DNA from: Thermohalobaculum sp039030715
GTDB lineage: Bacteria; Pseudomonadota; Alphaproteobacteria; Rhodobacterales; Rhodobacteraceae
Reading direction: 5' to 3'
NCBI GenBank assembly: GCA_039030715.1
Contig: JBCCDU010000010.1
Location: 9,588 to 73,587, forward strand
Length of the DNA stretch: 64,000 nucleotides
This document shows, one piece after another, positions 58,538 through 64,000 of the stretch (positions are counted from its first letter, which is position 1; every line of letters begins with the position of its first letter). The notes beneath the pieces are model-generated. The model was not told where the DNA came from. It was given only the letters and a program-made list of their open reading frames with translations, and searched no databases. The position numbers and the translations under genes were made by a program.

Positions 58538-59458
58538 ATGACCCTGCTGGACGAGAGCGCCGCTGGCGTCTTCACCATTGCCTGCACGCCCTTCCTGCCC
58601 GAAGGCGCGCTGGATCTGGAGAGCGTCGACCGGATGGTCGATTTCTATGTCGAGCAGGGCGCGACCGGGCTGACCATCCTGGGCATCATGGGCGAGGCGG
58701 GGAAGCTGTCGACCGCCGAGTCGCTGGAAGTGGTGCGTCGGGTCGTTGCGCGCACCGATCTGCCGGTGATCGTAGGCGTCTCGATGCCGGGCCTGGCGCA
58801 GATGCAGGCGCTGGCCCGCGATGCGATGGACGCGGGCGCGGTCGGCGTGATGGTGGCGCCTCCATGGACGCTGAAGACCGACGATCAGATCGTGAGCTAC
58901 TATCGCAACGTGGCCGAGGCGCTGAGCCCTATCCCGTTCGTTCTGCAGGATTTTCCACTGGTTACCGATGTTGTCGTGCCGGTTGGCGTGATTCTGAAGA
59001 TCGTCGAGGACTGCCCCAATTGCGTGATGTTGAAGCACGAGGACTGGCCGGGGCTCGACAAGATCTCGGCTCTGCGCGCGGCCTCCGATGCGGGCGCGCG
59101 GCGGATCTCGATCCTCTGCGGCAATGGCGGGCTTTATTTGCCCGAGGAGATGGTGCGCGGCGCTGACGGGGCGATGACCGGCTTTGCCTATCCCGAGATG
59201 ATGGCGGGCGTGGTTGCCGCCCATCGCGCGGGCGATCTGGAGCGGATGCGCGATATCTTCGACGCTTATCTGCCGCTGGTGCGCTACGAGGCGCAGCCGG
59301 GCATGGGGCTGGCCGCGCGGAAATATATTCTCTCCAGGCGGGGCGCGATTGCGCATCCAATGGTGCGCAAGCCCGGCGGCGGCCTGAGCGATGCAAGCAT
59401 TGCGGATATCGAGGCGCTGATCGCCCGGCAGACGGCGCGGCTGGCGGCGCTGGGCTGA
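58538..59458 (+). CDS. Dihydrodipicolinate synthase (DapA)-family lyase
   Basis: The 306-aa TIM-barrel protein belongs to the DapA/N-acetylneuraminate lyase family, aldolases acting through a Schiff base with Lys. The expected Lys is K166 ('NCVMLKHEDWPGLDKI'). The residue that aligns with the conserved catalytic Tyr (Y133 in E. coli DapA) is Q137 here ('PFVLQDFP'), so the chemistry probably differs from DapA. It follows the racemase gene by 2 bp and should work with the hydantoinase and racemase. True lysine-pathway DapA is unlikely. Confidence 0.82.
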   Translation: MTLLDESAAGVFTIACTPFLPEGALDLESVDRMVDFYVEQGATGLTILGIMGEAGKLSTAESLEVVRRVVARTDLPVIVGVSMPGLAQMQALARDAMDAGAVGVMVAPPWTLKTDDQIVSYYRNVAEALSPIPFVLQDFPLVTDVVVPVGVILKIVEDCPNCVMLKHEDWPGLDKISALRAASDAGARRISILCGNGGLYLPEEMVRGADGAMTGFAYPEMMAGVVAAHRAGDLERMRDIFDAYLPLVRYEAQPGMGLAARKYILSRRGAIAHPMVRKPGGGLSDASIADIEALIARQTARLAALG

Positions 59459-59467
59459 GCGACCGGG

Positions 59468-60607
59468 ATGGCAGAGCGGCCCTGGGTGGCCCATCTGATC
59501 GTCGCGGCCGCCCTCTTGGTGGTTGTGGCCTATCAGTTCGCGCATCGGGGTGCTGCAGCGGATATCGACACCCGCTATCTCTACGCTGCTGGGCGGTGTC
59601 TGGCGCAGGGCGCCTCGCCCTACAATCTCGACGCGTTTGCCGGATGCTGGCGGGCGGCCACGGGGGCGGAGTATCAATCCTCCTTCGTCTTTTTGCCCGT
59701 GGCGTTGCTGCTCGCATGGCCGATGGGTCTGATGGAGTGGGCAGAGGCGCGGACCTTCCTTCAGGCGGTGCAGGTCGCGGCGGTCGGTCTGCTGGCGTTG
59801 TGCCTGATCCGGATTGCGCGGCCGCTTGGCGTGATCGCGGCGCTTTGGGTGGCGTTCGGGTTGACCAATACCGGTGTGCTGGGCACGATTTTCGTGGGGC
59901 AGGTCGGGGTTGTCGCAACGCTGGGCGCTGCCCTTTGCGCGGTCGCAGCGTTGGGTGGGCGGGGCTGGTGGCTGGTGCCGGGGACGGTTCTTGCAACGGC
60001 AAAACCGCATCTGACGGTTCTGGTCGTGGCTCTGTGCTGGCTCTGGCGGGTTCGGCGGCATGTGGCGGCAAAGCTGGTGGCTTTGGGCGCGCTCGCGGTC
60101 CTTGCACTGGCCCTCTGGACGTGCGATCCGCAGATTGTCGCCAACTACCAAGCCTCGTTCGCCGAGCATGTTGCCAATCCAGCCTCGCGGATTGGTCGCG
60201 CGGATGAGCTTTACGGGGTCAACGGGCTGATGAAGCTCATGACGGGGACACAGTGGGTCATCGCTGCTGTCCTCTTGATCGCGGCTGGCATTGCCTCGGC
60301 CTTGCCGCTGAGCGGGCACGGTGGCCGTCTGGTGGCGCTGATCGGCCTGGCCTCGGTGATCGGTGTGATGGCGTTTCCGCACAAGGGCTATGACTTCGTG
60401 GCCTATGCGCTGACCTTCTCCGCTGCCGCGCGTCTGCCCTGGGCGTTTCAGGCTGCAGCGGTGCTGCCGATGTTGGTGGTCTGGCGCCCGCAGCTTGTGG
60501 TGAAGCTGGGCTGGCCCGTGATCGAATTCACGGATCTCTGCCTGATCGCGGTGGCTGTGCTCTTCGCTGGCGCGGCGCTGCGGGTGCCGGGGATCAGGCG
60601 GGCTTAG
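59468..60607 (+). CDS. DUF2029/GT87-like polytopic membrane protein
   Basis: The 379-aa protein has nine or ten hydrophobic helices and the early motif 'DIDTRYLYAAGRCLAQGASP' with acidic residues in the first periplasmic loop, followed by 'YNLDAFAGCW'. This is the pattern of GT87 (DUF2029) polyprenol-phosphate mannosyltransferase-like enzymes. It starts 9 bp after the DapA-like gene but its role in that pathway is unclear. Its 3' end overlaps the convergent CoA-transferase gene by 14 bp. Confidence 0.75.
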   Translation: MAERPWVAHLIVAAALLVVVAYQFAHRGAAADIDTRYLYAAGRCLAQGASPYNLDAFAGCWRAATGAEYQSSFVFLPVALLLAWPMGLMEWAEARTFLQAVQVAAVGLLALCLIRIARPLGVIAALWVAFGLTNTGVLGTIFVGQVGVVATLGAALCAVAALGGRGWWLVPGTVLATAKPHLTVLVVALCWLWRVRRHVAAKLVALGALAVLALALWTCDPQIVANYQASFAEHVANPASRIGRADELYGVNGLMKLMTGTQWVIAAVLLIAAGIASALPLSGHGGRLVALIGLASVIGVMAFPHKGYDFVAYALTFSAAARLPWAFQAAAVLPMLVVWRPQLVVKLGWPVIEFTDLCLIAVAVLFAGAALRVPGIRRA

Positions 60608-61787
60608 ACAGCACTGCGCCGCTTTCCAGGAGGTTGGCGATTTCGGTGTCGGAGAACCCGGCCTCAGCCAGCACTTCGCGGGAGTGCTCGCCGAAACGCG
60701 GGGGTTTGCGTTTGGCGCTTTCCGGCGGGGTACGGCCCATCTTGATCGGGTTGGCCACCGATTTGAAGCCGTCGATATCCACGACCATATCGCGATGGGT
60801 TGTATGGGGGGCTGTCAGCACTTGGCCCGTGTCCAGCACAGGCCCTGCGGGGGCACCAGCGGCCATGAAGGCATGGGCAAGCTCTTCGCCGTCCCACTCG
60901 GCCATCAGGGGTTCGAACAGGGCGCGCAGTTCTGGCTGATGCTGGATCCGATCGGAGTTGTGCTTGAAGCGTGGGTCCTCGGCCGCCTGCTCGACCCCCA
61001 GCACGCGGCAGATTTTGGCGAACTGGCTGTCATTGCCGCCCGCGACATAGATATCGCAGGTCTTGGTCGGATAGACGTCATAGGGCGCCAGATTAGGATG
61101 CTGATTGCCCATGATCGCGGGCTTCTTCCCGCTGAGGAAGTAGTTCGCGTAATGCGGATAAAGGATCGACAGTGCCGAGTCGTAGAGCGTCATGTCGATA
61201 TACTGCCCCTGGCCGGATGCATGGCGCTCATGCAGCGCCATTGCGATGCCAAAGGCCGCCGCCATGCCCGCTGAAATGTCGACCAAACTGACCCCGATCC
61301 GCGTGGCGGGACCTCCAGCGGGACCGTTGACGCTCATCAGACCCGCCTGCGCCTGGATCACGGCGTCGTAGCCTGGCAGGCCACCCAAGGGCCCGTCCGA
61401 GCCGAAACCCGAGATGCGGCAATGGATCAGGCGCGGGAAGCGGGTCTTCAGCACCTCCTCATAGCCGAGCCCCCATTTTTCCATCGACCCGGGCTTGTAG
61501 TTCTCGATCAGCACATCGGCGTCTTCGAGCAGTCGGAGCAGCACCTCGCGCCCCTCCTGCATCCGCAGGTTCAGGGCCATGCCGCGCTTGTTGCGGTTGA
61601 CGCCAAGGAAGTAGCTTGCGGCGCCAATCTCCTCGTCGAACGGAGGGCCCCAGTGGCGCACATCGTCGCCTTGAGGGGGTTCGATCTTGATCACGTCGGC
61701 GCCGTGATCGCCCAGCCATTGGGTGCAGAAAGGTCCACCCAGCACACGGGTGAGATCGATCACCTTGATGCCGTCGAGTGCGCCCAT
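60594..61787 (-). CDS. Class III CoA-transferase (CaiB/BaiF family)
   Basis: The 397-aa protein begins 'LDGIKVIDLTRVLGGPFCTQ' and carries 'WLGDHGADVIKIEPPQGDDV', 'FLGVNRNKRGMALNLRMQEG' and 'GLPGYDAVIQAQAGLMSVNG', in which the Asp is the catalytic acyl acceptor of the family. It moves CoA between carboxylic acids, often between succinyl-CoA and a catabolic substrate. The gene is convergent with the GT87-like gene and lies 75 bp beyond the class I CoA-transferase gene on the same strand. Confidence 0.9.
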   Translation of the reverse strand: MGALDGIKVIDLTRVLGGPFCTQWLGDHGADVIKIEPPQGDDVRHWGPPFDEEIGAASYFLGVNRNKRGMALNLRMQEGREVLLRLLEDADVLIENYKPGSMEKWGLGYEEVLKTRFPRLIHCRISGFGSDGPLGGLPGYDAVIQAQAGLMSVNGPAGGPATRIGVSLVDISAGMAAAFGIAMALHERHASGQGQYIDMTLYDSALSILYPHYANYFLSGKKPAIMGNQHPNLAPYDVYPTKTCDIYVAGGNDSQFAKICRVLGVEQAAEDPRFKHNSDRIQHQPELRALFEPLMAEWDGEELAHAFMAAGAPAGPVLDTGQVLTAPHTTHRDMVVDIDGFKSVANPIKMGRTPPESAKRKPPRFGEHSREVLAEAGFSDTEIANLLESGAVLSKPA

Positions 61788-61862
61788 GGCCTTGTCCTCC
61801 GCCGCTGCTATCGCATTTTCATTTGCTACGATGCGAGGGGTTCCCTGACAATGGCCGTGCGA

Positions 61863-62585
61863 TCAGATGCCCCAGACGCGGGCTGCGAACTCCGGGTAGA
61901 AGGCGGCGACCTTCGGGGCCACGACCTCACGGATCAGATCTTGGCGCACCGGGTTCGGTGGCGCGGTCTCGGTTGGATTGCCGGGGTCGAAGGCAAAACC
62001 GGTTTGGGCGGTGACGGTCTCGACCGTCTCGCCCGGATGCAGTCTGTCTAGACGGAACCGATCCTCGGCAAAGCCGAAGACGCAACGCCCGGTGACCAGG
62101 GCATGGCAGCCGCCGGGGCGCCAGACTGCCGGCGCGCTGGAGCCTGGAGCGGAGATGAAATCGACCGTCTCGACCAGCGTGCGCGGGCTGTGCTCCTCGC
62201 GGAACAGGATCACCTTGGGCACCGCGAAATACATCAGTGCCGAGCCGAAGGAGCCGGAGAAGCGCTTCTTCATCGCCGGATATGCACCGACACCGACCAG
62301 GTTGATATTGGCCTGCCCGTCGATCTGCACGCCGCCCAGGAAGAACGTGTCGATCCGACCCTGGCAGGCGGCATCGAACAGCTCACGCGAGCCATCGGTA
62401 AAGGGGTTCTCCGTCTCTGAATGCAGGATGGTGACATGCATGCGATCACCCTGGGCTCGCGCCTCCGCCTGTGCCAGCAAGGCAGCGGCCCCGGGAATGG
62501 GCGAAGCCGCGCCGATGGCGACATGCCGGTCGCCCGCCAGCATATCGGCGATGGCGGCGATCAGAAGTTCGGGCGGTGCGTTCAT
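61863..62585 (-). CDS. Class I CoA-transferase, beta-type subunit
   Basis: The 240-aa protein resembles the B subunit of glutaconate CoA-transferase and relatives: 'HVAIGAASPIPGAAALLAQA', 'LHSETENPFTDGS', 'FFLGGVQIDGQANINLVGVG' and 'GPGGCHALVTGR'-like 'RPGGCHALVTGRCVFGF'. It should pair with the alpha subunit encoded directly upstream. ATG 62585 overlaps the alpha stop (ATGA). The substrate acid is unknown. Confidence 0.85.
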   Translation of the reverse strand: MNAPPELLIAAIADMLAGDRHVAIGAASPIPGAAALLAQAEARAQGDRMHVTILHSETENPFTDGSRELFDAACQGRIDTFFLGGVQIDGQANINLVGVGAYPAMKKRFSGSFGSALMYFAVPKVILFREEHSPRTLVETVDFISAPGSSAPAVWRPGGCHALVTGRCVFGFAEDRFRLDRLHPGETVETVTAQTGFAFDPGNPTETAPPNPVRQDLIREVVAPKVAAFYPEFAARVWGI

Positions 62586-63394
62586 GCGGCGAGGTCTTTT
62601 GCCAGCCAGTCGCGGAACCCGTCCTCGGTCCGCGCGGCCTGGGCATAGGCGGCGAGCGCTGCGCCATCCGGCGCGTAGCAACCGGTCAGACCGCAGGGCC
62701 AGGCGCCATTAGGGGCCAGCGCGATGGCGTCGACATAGAAGGCGGGCAGGGCGCCGGGGGCGGTCTCCTCCGAAGCGAAGAAATCCGTCTCCACCACTTC
62801 CTCCACTGTCACGAAGACCCGCGCCGCGCCATGCGCGAGAGTGGCCAGCTCGCGCCGTCGCCCGATCCAGATATTGCCCTGACAGTCCGCCTTGGCGGCG
62901 TGGAACACCGCCACGTCCAGCCTGACGGCGGGGACCAGCACCACCGGGTCGGGGGCGTTGCCCATGGGGCTGTCAATCACCGTCCAGTCCGGGCGATGGG
63001 CCAGGATGTCCGAGCCGATCAGGCCGCGTTGTGCCATGAAGGGTACGCCGCGTTCGGTCGCCTGCAATTGCGCATGCAGCGCGGGGCAGGTGCTGTCGCG
63101 CATTTCGATTTTGCCGCCTTCGATCGCGGCACAGAAGCGTGGCGCCAGGCCGTATTCGCCAAGCGTCATCGCCGCCGCCTCGACCCGGCCGACGCATCCC
63201 GCCCCGATCAGCATGTCGCCCTGCAAGGTCGAGTAGGGCAGGCAATAGAGCGCAAGCTCGCGCGCGCCGCGCCGGATCAGCGCCCGTGTGAACGCCATCG
63301 GTACGCCTGAATAATCGGCGGGCAAGCCAAGCAGCCCGCCATTAGGCACCTGGGCGGCCAGCTGGGAGAGGTTGTGCAGGTCAATAGCGCTCAT
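62582..63394 (-). CDS. Class I CoA-transferase, alpha-type subunit
   Basis: This 270-aa protein is the A-type subunit: 'VPNGGLLGLPADYSGVPMAF', 'LIGAGCVGRVEAAAMTLGEY', 'GVPFMAQRGLIGSDILAH' and 'VAVFHAAKADCQGNIWIGRR'. Together with the beta subunit it forms the transferase. It is the first gene of the pair and, with the class III enzyme downstream, gives two CoA-activating steps in one catabolic region. Start at ATG 63394 is uncertain by a few codons. Confidence 0.85.
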   Translation of the reverse strand: MSAIDLHNLSQLAAQVPNGGLLGLPADYSGVPMAFTRALIRRGARELALYCLPYSTLQGDMLIGAGCVGRVEAAAMTLGEYGLAPRFCAAIEGGKIEMRDSTCPALHAQLQATERGVPFMAQRGLIGSDILAHRPDWTVIDSPMGNAPDPVVLVPAVRLDVAVFHAAKADCQGNIWIGRRRELATLAHGAARVFVTVEEVVETDFFASEETAPGALPAFYVDAIALAPNGAWPCGLTGCYAPDGAALAAYAQAARTEDGFRDWLAKDLAA

Positions 63395-63551
63395 CCCCGG
63401 ACGATAGCGGCGGTGCTTTCACATGAGAAGCACCGTTCATTTCCCTGTTGCAGCACGCCATTCAGCGGCTAGAGTTTGCGAAAAGAATATGCGCCGTGCG
63501 GGTCAGACCAGCGTGGCGGCCAGTGTGGTGGATCAGGAGAGGACCGCAAAC

Positions 63552-64000
63552 ATGACCAAGAAGACCCCGTTTCGGATGAACCGGCGCCAGGCGCTGACCG
63601 GCATCGCCGCCGTTGGCGTGTCGTTGAACATTCCCAAGGAGCTGCTCGCTGCCGGTGGTAAGGTGAACTTCTACAACTGGGACACCTATATCGGCGAGAC
63701 CACGCTAGAGGATTTCACCAAGGCGACCGGGATCGAGGTGCAATACGATTTGTTCGCCGACAATGATGAGTTGTTCGCCAAGCTGAAGAACGGCAATCCC
63801 GGCTACGATCTGATCGTGCCGACCAACGATTTCGTCGAGCGGATGATCCAGGCCGACATGCTGATGACGCTGGATCACTCGAAAATCCCCAACATCGCGA
63901 ATATCGATCCGGGCTTTACCGACCCGGCTTTCGATCCGGGGCGGAAATACTCGCTGCCCTATATGTGGGGCTCGATCGGGATCGGGTATCGCAAGTCGGC
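63552..64000 (+). CDS. PotD-like polyamine-type ABC substrate-binding protein, 5' part
   Basis: The first 149 codons run off the window end. The N-terminus has a twin-arginine signal ('MNRRQALTGIAAVGVSLNIP'), then mature sequence 'KVNFYNWDTYIGETTLEDFT', 'GYDLIVPTNDFVERMIQADM' and 'YSLPYMWGSIGIGYRKS', typical of spermidine/putrescine-binding PotD/PotF. Tat export is less usual for this family but known in alphaproteobacteria. The start is ATG 63552, with CAGGAGAGG about 12 bases upstream. Permease and ATPase genes presumably lie beyond the window. Confidence 0.9.
   Translation, partial: MTKKTPFRMNRRQALTGIAAVGVSLNIPKELLAAGGKVNFYNWDTYIGETTLEDFTKATGIEVQYDLFADNDELFAKLKNGNPGYDLIVPTNDFVERMIQADMLMTLDHSKIPNIANIDPGFTDPAFDPGRKYSLPYMWGSIGIGYRKS

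Overview
The window reads as chromosomal DNA of a GC-rich marine alphaproteobacterium, most likely Rhodobacteraceae (Roseobacter group). The evidence is gene content: TRAP and tripartite tricarboxylate (TTT) transporters, a phn C-P lyase cluster, two MttB-like methyltransferases, secreted RTX proteins, a vanadium haloperoxidase, and bciA (divinyl chlorophyllide 8-vinyl reductase), which points to (bacterio)chlorophyll synthesis and so an anoxygenic phototroph. Coding density is high and many genes are joined by 4-bp ATGA overlaps. No rRNA, tRNA, CRISPR array or insertion sequence was recognised.

Layout. 1-2 kb: 3' part of hemN and, converging on it, bciA. 2.2-4.9 kb: an MttB-like methyltransferase and a GcvT-like protein. 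5-16.5 kb: two secreted RTX proteins whose C-terminal 200 or so residues are paralogous, flanking a vanadium-dependent haloperoxidase, a broken flotillin locus and a small HTH regulator. 16.5-22.7 kb: a three-gene operon with ATGA overlaps (MttB-like, DgcA/TMADH-like flavoprotein, Xsc-like ThDP enzyme) divergent from a LysR regulator, with a palindrome between them. 22.9-31.4 kb: a tricarballylate-type cluster (TTT binding protein, fused TctA-TctB, PrpF/GalD isomerase, 2-hydroxyacid dehydrogenase, GntR, TcuA, TcuB) with a conspicuous operator in front of the GntR gene. 31.5-38.5 kb: a TPR-like exported protein, a glycosyltransferase and FAD oxidoreductase pair, a GlcD-like flavoprotein and a PAS histidine kinase. 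38.5-43 kb: a complete TRAP transporter with an enolase-superfamily enzyme.

43.1-50.9 kb is a phn cluster: phnF divergent from phnGHI, then phnJ, phnKLNM. It is interrupted by three genes foreign to the pathway: a 114-aa protein coupled to phnI, a small membrane protein on the opposite strand before phnJ, and a lower-GC small basic protein on the opposite strand between phnJ and phnK. No phosphonate transporter lies in the window. Directly after phnM is a 107-bp element that folds almost completely into a cloverleaf: a perfect 25-bp stem closing three hairpins.

51-63.4 kb is a catabolic island: aldo/keto reductase, Rieske oxygenase, glutathione S-transferase (with two near-identical palindromes upstream), a thioredoxin-like protein, an HpaB-type monooxygenase, then divergently a hydantoinase, hydantoin-type racemase and DapA-like lyase, followed by class III and class I CoA-transferases. 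The window ends in a Tat-exported PotD-like binding protein. The best candidates for undescribed biology are the MttB/DgcA-like/Xsc-like operon, the cloverleaf element, the insertions in the phn operon, and the hydantoinase-racemase-lyase set.
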